A stretch of DNA of 26,050 bases from JBBDJG01 sp040880005 (GTDB lineage: Bacteria > Actinomycetota > Thermoleophilia > Solirubrobacterales > JBBDJG01): assembly GCA_040880005.1 (NCBI GenBank), contig JBBDJG010000016.1, positions 1 through 26,050 on the forward strand, in the 5' to 3' direction. The notes under the pieces were generated by a model. That model searched no databases and was not told the origin of the DNA. It saw only the letters and a program-made list of their open reading frames with translations. Within the stretch, counting starts at the first letter, position 1, and the number at the start of each line of letters is the position of its first letter. Shown piece by piece: positions 1 through 7,040 of the stretch. The translations under genes were made by a program, and so were the position numbers.

Positions 1-1
1 C

Positions 2-175
2 CCGCTGCCCGACGGGCTGGCGGCGCTGGCGTTCACCGCCGCGATCGCCGCGGGGGCCGTCGCGGGGTGGGCGGTGGTGCGCGAGCCGCGACGCCGGGGC
101 CTGCTGCTCATCCCGCTCCTGATCGGCGCGAGCGCCCTGATCTTCTTCCTCGGCGATCTGCTCTTCCCGCAGTAG
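2..175 (+). CDS. C-terminal end of a membrane protein (5' truncated by window edge)
   Basis: An open frame enters from the left edge and ends at TAG 173-175, giving the last 57 residues of a protein. Two hydrophobic stretches are visible, an Ala/Val-rich one (about residues 7-25) and a Leu/Ile-rich one (about residues 33-53). They are separated by a short basic loop containing REPRRR, which is typical of a cytoplasmic loop between two membrane helices. The protein ends at FPQ. The family cannot be recognised from this tail. The next gene starts more than 260 bp downstream, so this one is probably the end of its own transcription unit. Confidence 0.6.
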   Translation, partial: PLPDGLAALAFTAAIAAGAVAGWAVVREPRRRGLLLIPLLIGASALIFFLGDLLFPQ

Positions 176-437
176 GGCGCCACGCGAAAGCAAGAGCGGC
201 CCGAAGTGTCGAAACGACCGGTGCTCGCCACTTGGGTGATCGAGGCACCGCTATTCGATGCTTGGATGACTCACGTGGGCGCTTAACGGAATAGAACCCG
301 GACAGCTTCGCCTGAGCCCGGACGATTCCCGGCCCGCATCCGAGCTGCGAGTCGGCGATCGCAGCCGGTTGAGTAGAATCGCCACCTTCTCGGCACTCTG
401 CCCGAAATCGATTCGCAGACCCAGACAAGGAGACTCA
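176..437. other. Intergenic region upstream of sodA
   Basis: These 262 bp lie between the membrane-protein tail and the superoxide dismutase. I see no convincing gene, tRNA or strong terminator hairpin. The only signals I can support are a -10-like box at 374-379 and a Shine-Dalgarno sequence just before the sodA start. Confidence 0.5.
374..379 (+). promoter_or_regulatory. Candidate -10 box (TAGAAT) of sodA
   Basis: TAGAAT matches the bacterial -10 consensus at five of six positions and stands out in GC-rich sequence. Initiation would fall near 386, giving a leader of about 50 nt that contains the purine-rich Shine-Dalgarno. No good -35 hexamer is visible 16-18 bp upstream. Confidence 0.35.
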
Positions 438-1040
438 ATGGCCTACGCAGTTCCCGACCTGCCCTACGACTACAAAGCGCTCGAGCCTCACATCGACGAG
501 GCCACGATGCGCGTTCACCACGACAAGCATCACCAGGCTTACGTGGACAAGGCCAATGCTGCCCTGGAGGGAACGGAATGGGCCGACAAGCCGGTCGAGG
601 ACGTGTTGAAGAACCTCGGATCGCTTGGCGACAAGGCGACTCCGGTGCGCAACAACGCCGGCGGCCACTACAACCACTCGCTTTTTTGGGAGTCGATGTC
701 GCCGGATGGCGGCGGGGAGCCAGACGGCGCGCTGGCCGATGCGATCGGCGCGGCGTTCGGCTCGCTGGCCGACTTCCAGGCCAAGCTGAAGGAAGCCGGC
801 ATCGGCCGTTTCGGCTCCGGCTGGGCATGGCTGGTGCATGACGGCTCCGGCCTCGCCGTCGTCTCGAGTGCCAACCAGGACAACCCGATCTCCGACGGCC
901 AGGCGCCGCTGCTGGGCGTGGACGTTTGGGAGCACGCCTACTACCTCAAGTACCAGAACCGGCGTCCGGACTACATCGACGCCTGGTGGAACACGGTCAA
1001 CTGGCCCAAGGTCGCCGAGCGCTTCTCGGCGGTCGGTTAG
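438..1040 (+). CDS. sodA: Superoxide dismutase, Mn/Fe family (Mn-type signature)
   Basis: This 200-residue cytoplasmic enzyme disproportionates superoxide to oxygen and hydrogen peroxide. The four metal ligands of the Fe/Mn family are present: His27 (VHHDKHH), His80 (NHSLFW), and Asp162 and His166 (DVWEHAYY). The outer-sphere Gln lies in the second domain (Gln147 in ANQDNP), and the position used by iron enzymes for their Gln is Gly76 (AGGH). That arrangement is characteristic of manganese enzymes, although cambialistic use cannot be excluded. The start at ATG 438 has a Shine-Dalgarno AAGGAGA at 427-433. An in-frame extension back to 369 would swallow that site and is not homologous. A thiolase follows after 10 nt. 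Confidence 0.96.
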   Translation: MAYAVPDLPYDYKALEPHIDEATMRVHHDKHHQAYVDKANAALEGTEWADKPVEDVLKNLGSLGDKATPVRNNAGGHYNHSLFWESMSPDGGGEPDGALADAIGAAFGSLADFQAKLKEAGIGRFGSGWAWLVHDGSGLAVVSSANQDNPISDGQAPLLGVDVWEHAYYLKYQNRRPDYIDAWWNTVNWPKVAERFSAVG

Positions 1041-1050
1041 GTAGGCGGCT

Positions 1051-2214
1051 ATGCCGGAAGCCGTAATAGTCGATGCCGTTCGCACGCCGATCGGTCGCGC
1101 CTTCAAGGGCGCGCTCGCCGGCCTACGTCCGGACGACACCGGCGCCTTTGTTGTGGATCAGCTGCTCGAGCGCAATCCGCAGGTCGATCCGGCCACGGTC
1201 GAGGACCTGTTCTGCGGCTGCGGCCTACCGCAAGGGCTCCAGGCCTTCAACATCGGGCGCATCATCGCGCTGCTGTCCGAGAAGCTGCCCGACAGCGTCA
1301 ACGGTCTGACCGTGTCCCGCTACTGCGCGTCGAGCCTCGACTCGATTCGGCACGCCGCCAACGCAATCAAGGCGGGCGAAGGAGACACCTACATCGCCGC
1401 GGGAGTGGAGTGGGTCAGCCGCTACAACGAGCGTCAGGAAGCCGCCGGCGAGTCCGACCAGAACGAGAACCTCCAGGGCAACAACGGTCAGCCCAACGTC
1501 TACATAGCGATGGGTCTGACGGCCGAGAACGTGGCCGACAAATACGAGGTCAGCCGAGCGTCGATGGACCAGTACGCGCAGCGCTCGCAGGAGCTGGCGG
1601 TCGCGTCGCAGGACGACGGATACTTCGCGCGGGAGATCGTCCCGGTTACGCTGCCGGACGGGACGATCGTCGAAAATGACGACGGCCCGCGCCGCAGCAG
1701 CACGCTGGAGAAGCTCTCAGAGCTGCCGCCCGCCTTCAGGGAGGACGGCAGGGTCACGGCTGGGAACTCGTGCCCGCTCAACGACGGCGCCGCCGCGCTG
1801 CTGATCACCTCCGATCAGCGCGCCAAGGAGCTGGGGCTCGAGCCGCGTGCCCGGATCGTGACCGCGGCTACGGCAGCGCTGGAGCCCGAGTTGATGGGCG
1901 TGGCGCCGATCGGGGCGATCAAGAAAGTGCTCGATCGTGCCGGCATGACGATCGAGGATGTCGATACCGTCGAGCTGAACGAGGCGTTCGCCGCCCAGGT
2001 GATCCCGATCATGGACCAGTGCAAGATCCCGGTGGAGAAAATGAATCCCCATGGCGGGGCGATCGCGCTCGGGCACCCATTCGGAATGACCGGAGCGCGC
2101 ATCATGACCACGTTGCTGAACGGGCTGGAGACCGACGACAAGACGGTCGGCCTCGAGACGATGTGCGTTGCCGGCGGTCAGGGCGAGGCGATGATCGTGC
2201 AGCGAATCGGCTAA
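1051..2214 (+). CDS. Thiolase family acetyl-CoA acyltransferase
   Basis: The 387-residue product is a full-length thiolase. It should catalyse reversible thiolytic cleavage of 3-ketoacyl-CoA, or condensation of two acyl-CoAs, in fatty-acid or ketone metabolism. The nucleophilic Cys92 lies in RYCASSL, a variant of the usual NRxCxSG. NEAFAAQ is at 310-316, the His342 motif GGAIALGHPFGMTGAR is at 335-350, and the second catalytic Cys372 lies in MCVAGGQG. It starts 10 nt after sodA and probably shares its transcript. Its stop codon TAA (2212-2214) overlaps the stop codon of the convergent hydrolase gene. Chain-length specificity cannot be told, and I assign no fad symbol. Confidence 0.93.
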   Translation: MPEAVIVDAVRTPIGRAFKGALAGLRPDDTGAFVVDQLLERNPQVDPATVEDLFCGCGLPQGLQAFNIGRIIALLSEKLPDSVNGLTVSRYCASSLDSIRHAANAIKAGEGDTYIAAGVEWVSRYNERQEAAGESDQNENLQGNNGQPNVYIAMGLTAENVADKYEVSRASMDQYAQRSQELAVASQDDGYFAREIVPVTLPDGTIVENDDGPRRSSTLEKLSELPPAFREDGRVTAGNSCPLNDGAAALLITSDQRAKELGLEPRARIVTAATAALEPELMGVAPIGAIKKVLDRAGMTIEDVDTVELNEAFAAQVIPIMDQCKIPVEKMNPHGGAIALGHPFGMTGARIMTTLLNGLETDDKTVGLETMCVAGGQGEAMIVQRIG

Positions 2215-3140
2215 CGGGCCGACGACCGGTCGAAACTCACCATCAGCCCGGCCGTCTTGGCCGGTTGCTCCCACATCGGTGAATGGCCGGCGCCCTGCAC
2301 CAGCGCGGTGCGGGCCCCGGGCTTCCATTGCTTGTAGAGGGAGATCGACTTGTCGGCATCTATCAGCCGGTCCTGGGCACCGAAGATCACCATCTCGGGC
2401 AACGCGACCGACCTGAAGTCGCGCTCGAGATCCCCGTCCTCGACATAGCTCGACGACTCGTCGAAGGTGTCTTTGAACGAGTCAAAGGTCATGTCGCGGA
2501 AGTCCTGCACGAACTGCGCGGGGACCGGAACCTGGTCGGTTGCAAAGGCCTGCTTGAGGCCGTCTTCGATCGTGCTGTCGCTCGCGATCGGCCACAGCGC
2601 CTGGCCGATCAGCGGCGTCACGGCCAGCTTGCCAAGGAGGTCCACTGTCGTGTAGCTCTCGTTCGGCTCACTGTCGATCACGACCAGGTTGCGCGCCTGC
2701 TCGGGGTGACGCGCGACCAGCGCGATCGCCACCTCGCCACCGGTCGAGTGCCCGGCCACCATCGCGCGCCGCACGCCGAGCTGCTCGAGGACGGTCGCCA
2801 CCCGATCCGCCTGCTCCTCCATCGAATAGCCATCGCGCGGCTTCGCCGACCCGCCATGTCCGAGCAGGTCCACTCGCACCACGTGGTAGCTGTCGTCGAG
2901 CAGGGGCGTGAGCCGGTCCCACCAGTTGATCGCGGCCGTCCAGCCGTGGACGAGGACGATCGCCGGGGCCTGTCGCGGGCCATCCTCGCGCACCTGGATC
3001 GCGCCGCCCGGTAACGCGACCAGGCGCCCGACTCCGGCATGCGCCGGCTTGGTCTGGCGGTTGACGAAGTAAGCGTTGACGACCATCACCACGAGCAGGG
3101 CCGCCACGACCCCGACCGCGACTGTCAGCACACGACGCAT
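2211..3140 (-). CDS. Membrane-anchored alpha/beta hydrolase
   Basis: This 309-residue protein has an N-terminal hydrophobic segment (about residues 4-24) after MRR, which suggests a signal anchor with the enzyme outside the membrane. The fold is alpha/beta hydrolase: oxyanion motif HGW (65-67), nucleophile Ser132 in GHSTGG, acid Asp257 in GAQDRL and base His286 in GAGHSP, all correctly ordered. It is likely an esterase or lipase-like enzyme of unknown substrate. It lies 37 nt downstream of the glycoside hydrolase on the same strand and may be co-transcribed. It also has its own TAGGTT box (3147-3152) six nt before the ATG and no Shine-Dalgarno, which fits a leaderless transcript. Its 3' end overlaps the thiolase stop. 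Confidence 0.88.
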   Translation of the reverse strand: MRRVLTVAVGVVAALLVVMVVNAYFVNRQTKPAHAGVGRLVALPGGAIQVREDGPRQAPAIVLVHGWTAAINWWDRLTPLLDDSYHVVRVDLLGHGGSAKPRDGYSMEEQADRVATVLEQLGVRRAMVAGHSTGGEVAIALVARHPEQARNLVVIDSEPNESYTTVDLLGKLAVTPLIGQALWPIASDSTIEDGLKQAFATDQVPVPAQFVQDFRDMTFDSFKDTFDESSSYVEDGDLERDFRSVALPEMVIFGAQDRLIDADKSISLYKQWKPGARTALVQGAGHSPMWEQPAKTAGLMVSFDRSSAR

Positions 3141-3146
3141 GCGGGC

Positions 3147-3152
3147 AACCTA
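3147..3152 (-). promoter_or_regulatory. Candidate leaderless -10 box (TAGGTT) of the alpha/beta hydrolase
   Basis: On the minus strand TAGGTT ends six nt before the ATG at 3140, and no Shine-Dalgarno is present. Initiation about seven nt downstream of the box would put the mRNA 5' end at the start codon. It is one of a series of such boxes in this window. Confidence 0.4.
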
Positions 3153-3177
3153 TTGAATCGTCTCGCGCGCCGCCGGA

Positions 3178-5100
3178 TCAGCAGCAGACCTGCCGGCCGT
3201 AGAGCGGTGTCTTCTCGAACTCCTGCTTGACTGTGAAAAAGCTCGGCTTGAAGTGGCCGTAGTCGTCGATCAGCCCCTTCTGGTTGATCGGGGGATTCGG
3301 CTGAGGATTGCCGCCGTCCCAGAACGGCTTCACGCGGAAGTCGGTCAGGTTCCAGACCAAGGCGCCGTTGACGAACGGCTTCGACGAGAAGACGTCGAGG
3401 TGATACTTGAGGAAGTTCTGCTGGAACTGGTAGGTGCCCTTTTCGGTCGGCTGGCCGTCGCGGTTGGCCTCGGCCCCGAACTCGGTGATCACGAAGGCCT
3501 GATTGGGGTAGTCGGAGTGAAGCCGGTTCAGATAGCCGCTCAGGCCAGCCGGGTCGGCGATCGTGCCGCGCGGGCCGTCGTACCAGCCGAAGTAGTCGTT
3601 GACGCCGATCACGTTCAGCTTGAGATAGATCGACTGCTTGCCGACGGTTGGGTATCCGGAGATCGCAATTCCGGTCAGGCGCGAGGGATCCACCTCCTCG
3701 GCCATGCGATCAGCGCGCGTGATGAAGTTCCGCTGCCCAAGCTTCGGTCGCGAGGGAAGTTCGTTGCCCAGGCTCCAAACAGCGATCGAGGGATGGTTGA
3801 AGTCACGCACGATCTCGGTTCTCAGCATGCGCAGCGCCTTGGCGACGATCGTGGGGCTGTTGAACAGGGAGCTGCTCATGCGGTACACGGGGATCTCCGA
3901 CCACATCACGATCCCCTTGCGGTCCGCAAGCTCGAGCGCGTATGGGTTGAGCGGATAGTGCGAGCGGGTCATGTTGGCGCCGACTTGCTTCAAATACGTG
4001 AACAGGCGATCGATGTGGCCGTGGCTGAGCGCAGCGCCCGTCCTGAAATTGTCCTCGTGGATCGAAGCGCCGCGCAGGTTGACGTCACGTCCGTTGAGTT
4101 GGATGCGTCCGAGCCCCGACACGCGCCAGCTTCGCAGGCCCGGATAGGCGTTGTAGGTTTGCACGACGCTGCCGCCGTCTTGCAGGTCGAGGTTCAGGCG
4201 GTAGAGGTTCGGATGCTCAGGCGTCCAAAGCCGCGGTGATCGGACCTTGATGCGCGATCTGAACACCTGGAAGCCACGACCGGCGACGCGCCGCGCACGT
4301 TTGAAATTCAGGCTTTGGTCGCCGAACGTTCCCGTGACACTTGCCCGGCGCCCGCGTCGTTGATGGTTGCGAACCTTGACCTGCACACTGACGGTTGCGC
4401 GACAGGCGCTCGGCTTGCGGCACTTCACGGTCGGCTCGGCGAACACCTCTTCGGCATCGAGGCTTTCGACGCGACGCAGATAGACCTCGCGCAAGATGCC
4501 GTTGTAGTTCCACCATCCTCCCTCGAAGAGGCCGCTCTCGCGCTGGGACAGCGGAGGGATGTCGAAGCGCTTGCGCTTGCTGTCGACCCGCACGACCAGA
4601 CGGTTGACGCCTTCCTTGATCCGCTTCGCGCGTAGCTCGAATGGCAGATACCCGCCCACGTTGAACCCGATCGGCTTGCCGTTCAACCAGACCTTGGCGC
4701 GGTAGTTGACCGATTCGAAGCGCAGCACGTACTGATCTCCCGGCGTGCCACCCGGGGGGAGCTTGAAGTCCTTGCGGTACCAGTGGACCTGGCCGGTGTA
4801 GCTCTCGACCGAGAAGTCGCCTGCGTTCGATGCTTCGGGAATGCGAGTGGCCGACCAACCGCTCGTCGCGGTCTGCGCGGGGAGCCCCTGTTGGATGCCG
4901 TTGTCCTGCGGATCGGGCCGCCCGTACCACTTGCCGTCGAGCAGGAACCGTCCCGACGGTCCCTCCCGGTACAACGCGCCCGGCTTGGGCGCCTGGGCGC
5001 TCGAACCTGCGTTCGGCCCTCCCATTGCAGGCGCGGGCGACGCAATCGCGAGTGCGACGATCGCCAATCCTGGCGCAAGGAGTCCCGGGCGCGAACGCAT
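3178..5100 (-). CDS. Secreted glycoside hydrolase family 2, beta-glucuronidase type
   Basis: The 640-residue product begins with a signal peptide (hydrophobic about 6-22, likely cleavage near PAPA-MGG), so it should act outside the cell. A galactose-binding-like sandwich (about 50-210) precedes an Ig-like domain (about 215-320) and a TIM barrel (about 325-635). The acid/base Glu447 lies in WSLGNE and the nucleophile Glu540 in ITEFGAE. The C-terminal barrel has WNLTDF (583-588) and NQKG (606-609). An N-x-K triplet at this place binds the sugar carboxylate in known beta-glucuronidases, which favours glucuronide substrates over beta-galactosides. The protein ends in two Cys residues, an oddity. 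There is no Shine-Dalgarno; a TATTTT box nine nt before ATG suggests a leaderless message. Beta-galactosidase is the main alternative. Confidence 0.88.
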   Translation of the reverse strand: MRSRPGLLAPGLAIVALAIASPAPAMGGPNAGSSAQAPKPGALYREGPSGRFLLDGKWYGRPDPQDNGIQQGLPAQTATSGWSATRIPEASNAGDFSVESYTGQVHWYRKDFKLPPGGTPGDQYVLRFESVNYRAKVWLNGKPIGFNVGGYLPFELRAKRIKEGVNRLVVRVDSKRKRFDIPPLSQRESGLFEGGWWNYNGILREVYLRRVESLDAEEVFAEPTVKCRKPSACRATVSVQVKVRNHQRRGRRASVTGTFGDQSLNFKRARRVAGRGFQVFRSRIKVRSPRLWTPEHPNLYRLNLDLQDGGSVVQTYNAYPGLRSWRVSGLGRIQLNGRDVNLRGASIHEDNFRTGAALSHGHIDRLFTYLKQVGANMTRSHYPLNPYALELADRKGIVMWSEIPVYRMSSSLFNSPTIVAKALRMLRTEIVRDFNHPSIAVWSLGNELPSRPKLGQRNFITRADRMAEEVDPSRLTGIAISGYPTVGKQSIYLKLNVIGVNDYFGWYDGPRGTIADPAGLSGYLNRLHSDYPNQAFVITEFGAEANRDGQPTEKGTYQFQQNFLKYHLDVFSSKPFVNGALVWNLTDFRVKPFWDGGNPQPNPPINQKGLIDDYGHFKPSFFTVKQEFEKTPLYGRQVCC

Positions 5101-5109
5101 CAGTCAGAC

Positions 5110-5115
5110 AAAATA
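5110..5115 (-). promoter_or_regulatory. Candidate leaderless -10 box (TATTTT) of the GH2 gene
   Basis: On the minus strand TATTTT ends nine nt before the GH2 ATG (5100). The AT-rich hexamer stands out in this GC-rich intergenic region, and no Shine-Dalgarno is visible. The 87-bp region between the two divergent start codons also carries the box of the plus-strand membrane-protein gene. Confidence 0.4.
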
Positions 5116-5174
5116 GTGACTTGCCACGACGCAGGCTCCGATCCAACCAAGGGCGGTCCGTCCTCGAAGCTTCC

Positions 5175-5180
5175 TAGGCT
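5175..5180 (+). promoter_or_regulatory. Candidate leaderless -10 box (TAGGCT) of the membrane-protein gene
   Basis: TAGGCT fits TANNNT and ends seven nt before ATG 5188. No Shine-Dalgarno is present. Together with the TATTTT box on the other strand it would make the 5101-5187 interval a divergent promoter region. Confidence 0.35.
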
Positions 5181-5187
5181 GATCGTG

Positions 5188-6138
5188 ATGAGCCGGCTGC
5201 GAGAGATGCTGAGCGTGAGCAGGCAGTTCGACCTACCCCGGTTGATCGGTGGGGTGCTGCTCGCCACCGGTGTGGTCCTCATGGAGCTGCGCAAGGACAA
5301 CGACTGGGGCGAGTTCGGGCTGTTCCTGCTCGCGGCACTGCCGTGCGCGTTCCTCTTTGTTCTCGTGCTTGCGGCCGCGCGCCCAGGTACGCCACTCGAA
5401 CGCTGGCAGGTGGGTGCCTCGCTCGCCGGCATCGCAATCGGTCTGGTCGCGCTGACCCGGCTGATGCAGTGGCTTGGCTCGGGCGAGCCGCTTCCCGGAG
5501 CTGGGGCCACCTTCCTCGTGACGTTATTGGTCGTGGCAGTGGCCGGCTATGTCGCCTTTCAGTTTCGGTCGCCCATTCACACGTTCGTGGCCGCGGTGAC
5601 CCTCGTGATCTGCTACTTGGCGTTCTTGGACTGGAGTGGCTCCCACCTCGGGCTCTCGGACGTGCGCGACAACCTGGCCGGGATTGCGTTCGTGTACTGG
5701 GGACTGGCCTTCCTGCTGAGGACGCGGGCACAAGAGCTCGGCCCGGACCACTTGCACTACGTGGTCTTGACGGGTGGCCTCGCGGGGATAGTCGCGGGCG
5801 CGATCGGAGCCGGCACGTCGAGCATCCTCGGGGGGTTTGCGTACTTGGTGGGGGTCTCCGCGTCCAGCGACTGGGAGCTCTTCCTGCTCGCGGTGTCCGT
5901 CCTGCTGATCGTCTACGCGGGGTGGCAGGGAACTCGAGCGGCGACCTGGCTGTGCGCCTTCGCGGGAGTTCTCGGCCTGCTGCTCTTCGTTTCCGTGAAT
6001 CTCAACAGCACGAGCCTCGACGGCTGGCCGGTCTGGCTCACGATCATCGGTGCCGGGATCGTGGTGGGTAGCCTGTTCGGACGCCAGGCCGCGGGCGCCG
6101 GCCTCGGCACCGAGCCGCCGGCGGACCCCCCATCGTAG
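5188..6138 (+). CDS. Polytopic membrane protein of unknown function
   Basis: The 316-residue product is almost entirely hydrophobic, with about ten candidate membrane helices joined by short loops. Examples are the segments around FGLFLLAALPC, the Val/Ala-rich stretch near residue 115, and the last helix ending at GSLFGR. A short Pro-rich hydrophilic tail (EPPADPPS) follows. I recognise no catalytic or transport motif and cannot name the family. The frame is open further upstream inside the opposite GH2 gene, but the protein-like sequence and the TAGGCT box seven nt upstream support ATG 5188. GTG 5185 is an alternative. The gene is divergent from GH2 and is followed immediately by the module fragment. 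Confidence 0.7.
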   Translation: MSRLREMLSVSRQFDLPRLIGGVLLATGVVLMELRKDNDWGEFGLFLLAALPCAFLFVLVLAAARPGTPLERWQVGASLAGIAIGLVALTRLMQWLGSGEPLPGAGATFLVTLLVVAVAGYVAFQFRSPIHTFVAAVTLVICYLAFLDWSGSHLGLSDVRDNLAGIAFVYWGLAFLLRTRAQELGPDHLHYVVLTGGLAGIVAGAIGAGTSSILGGFAYLVGVSASSDWELFLLAVSVLLIVYAGWQGTRAATWLCAFAGVLGLLLFVSVNLNSTSLDGWPVWLTIIGAGIVVGSLFGRQAAGAGLGTEPPADPPS

Positions 6139-6207
6139 TTGTGGAACGCCGCCGGGTCGCTAGATCCCGATTGCAGGCGGGACAATCATCTGCTACACAG
6201 TGAGCAG

Positions 6208-6411
6208 ATGTTTGTGGTCTTGCGCCGTTTCGGCGTCAAGAAGCCCAAGGGCAACCGTTACTCGATCACGATCAACGGGCGCAAGCTCCGCGTCGGTGGG
6301 CACCGCATCAAGGCGAGGGTGAAGTTCGTCTCGTCGAGTCCACTGGCGTCCAAGACGCTGAATCGGAGCGTTCAGCGCTGCGCCGCTGCCCAGCCGAAGT
6401 TCACCGGCTGA
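6208..6411 (+). pseudogene. Truncated copy of the C-terminal module of the large secreted protein
   Basis: The frame (open from TTG 6139, first ATG 6208) ends in a segment closely matching the last 52 residues of the secreted protein at 8789-10327. I count 37 of 52 identical residues without gaps (6253-6408 against 10169-10324), including GRKL, VGGHR, VKFV, SKTL, VQRC and the terminal AAQPKFTG. The remainder of the module, the signal peptide and all upstream domains are absent, and similarity fades upstream of 6253. It is most simply a remnant of a second such gene left by deletion or recombination. A functional small protein is less likely because there is no signal peptide and no clear ribosome binding site. 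Confidence 0.65.
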
Positions 6412-6425
6412 GCCGGCAGGACATT

Positions 6426-6483
6426 GCCAGCGGCGNNNNNNNNNNGGCGAACGAGGCCCCGAGTGGCCCCGTTCGCCGCTGGC
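6426..6483. repeat. Long inverted repeat spanning the first assembly gap
   Basis: The ten bases before the gap (6426-6435, GCCAGCGGCG) are the exact reverse complement of 6474-6483. After the gap, GGCGAACG (6446-6453) pairs with CGTTCGCC (6470-6477), and GGCC (55-58) with GGCC (65-68) around a six-base loop. Both contig ends share GGCG. If the contigs overlap there, the true sequence is one hairpin with a 14-bp perfect arm, one mismatch and four more pairs. It lies just past the module fragment and could act as a terminator, though no T-run follows. Confidence 0.6.
6436..6445. other. Assembly gap (10 N)
   Basis: Ten N bases separate two contigs. The flanking sequence is strongly self-complementary, and the two ends share GGCG, so the real gap length may be zero or negative. 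Confidence 0.95.
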
Positions 6484-6520
6484 GGCTGCCCGGTGGTACG
6501 CAGCGATGAACGCGCCGGGC

Positions 6521-6526
6521 TAGTAT
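6521..6526 (+). promoter_or_regulatory. Candidate -10 box (TAGTAT) of the SCP2-ALDH operon
   Basis: TAGTAT fits TANNNT and lies 43 nt before the GTG start of the SCP2 gene, which has a good Shine-Dalgarno. The downstream leader can form a hairpin (6529-6547: AGCCC(C)GA, loop CGAT, TCGGGCT). A second GGGCT at 6517-6521 could compete for the same AGCCC, but it would lie upstream of the expected transcript start. Confidence 0.3.
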
Positions 6527-6569
6527 TGAGCCCCGACGATTCGGGCTTCAATCGATGCGAGGAGGAACG

Positions 6570-6989
6570 GTGTCAGTCTTCAAAGACGACCAAGAGGTCT
6601 ACCAGTACATCGGCAAGCTGTTCGTGGACCTCGGCGAAGACGAGGAGCTGGCCCCCAAGTTCCGCAAGGCCGACACGATCGTCCAGTACAAGTACACCAA
6701 TCCCGACTCCGTCATCACGGTCCGGATGCAAGAGGGACAGAACGGCGACGTCGATTTCGGCGACACGAGCATGGAGCCGGAGATAGTCATGGCGATGGAG
6801 GCAGACACCGCGCACAAGTTCTGGCTCGGCAAGGTCAACGTGACGATGGCGCTCGCGAAGGGACAGATGAAGGCCAAGGGCCCGGTCGCGAAGATCCTCA
6901 AGCTGGTTCCGCTGGTCAAGCCGGTGTTTCCGCGTTACCGGGAGATGCTCGAGAAGGACGGCAGAGAGGATCTGCTCGAGGCCGCCTAG
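6570..6989 (+). CDS. SCP2 sterol-carrier-domain protein
   Basis: The 139-residue product resembles single-domain SCP2-type lipid-binding proteins. It has an N-terminal helical part, then beta strands with alternating hydrophobics (IVQYKY, VITVRM, GDVDFGD), the segment EIVMAMEADTAHKFWLGKVN, the characteristic MALAKGQMKAKGPVAKIL helix region, and a short C-terminal helix. Such domains bind fatty acyl chains, acyl-CoA or sterol-like lipids in the cytosol. I chose GTG 6570 because GAGGAGGA (6558-6565) lies at proper spacing before it. The in-frame ATG 6555 would put that site inside the gene. It precedes the aldehyde dehydrogenase by 51 nt on the same strand, suggesting a carrier and enzyme pair for a hydrophobic aldehyde. 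Confidence 0.8.
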   Translation: MSVFKDDQEVYQYIGKLFVDLGEDEELAPKFRKADTIVQYKYTNPDSVITVRMQEGQNGDVDFGDTSMEPEIVMAMEADTAHKFWLGKVNVTMALAKGQMKAKGPVAKILKLVPLVKPVFPRYREMLEKDGREDLLEAA

Positions 6990-7040
6990 GCGGGCGGAAG
7001 CCGATCGAGACCGACCTGTAGCAACGAATAGGAGACACCG

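Noticed and set aside
369..437. N-terminal extension of superoxide dismutase from 369
   Set aside because: The family begins at MAYAVPDLPYDY. The extension is not similar to family members and would cover the Shine-Dalgarno.
3253..4239. A 328-codon plus-strand frame inside the GH2 gene
   Set aside because: The composition is typical of an antisense shadow and no family is recognisable. GH2 covers the whole interval.
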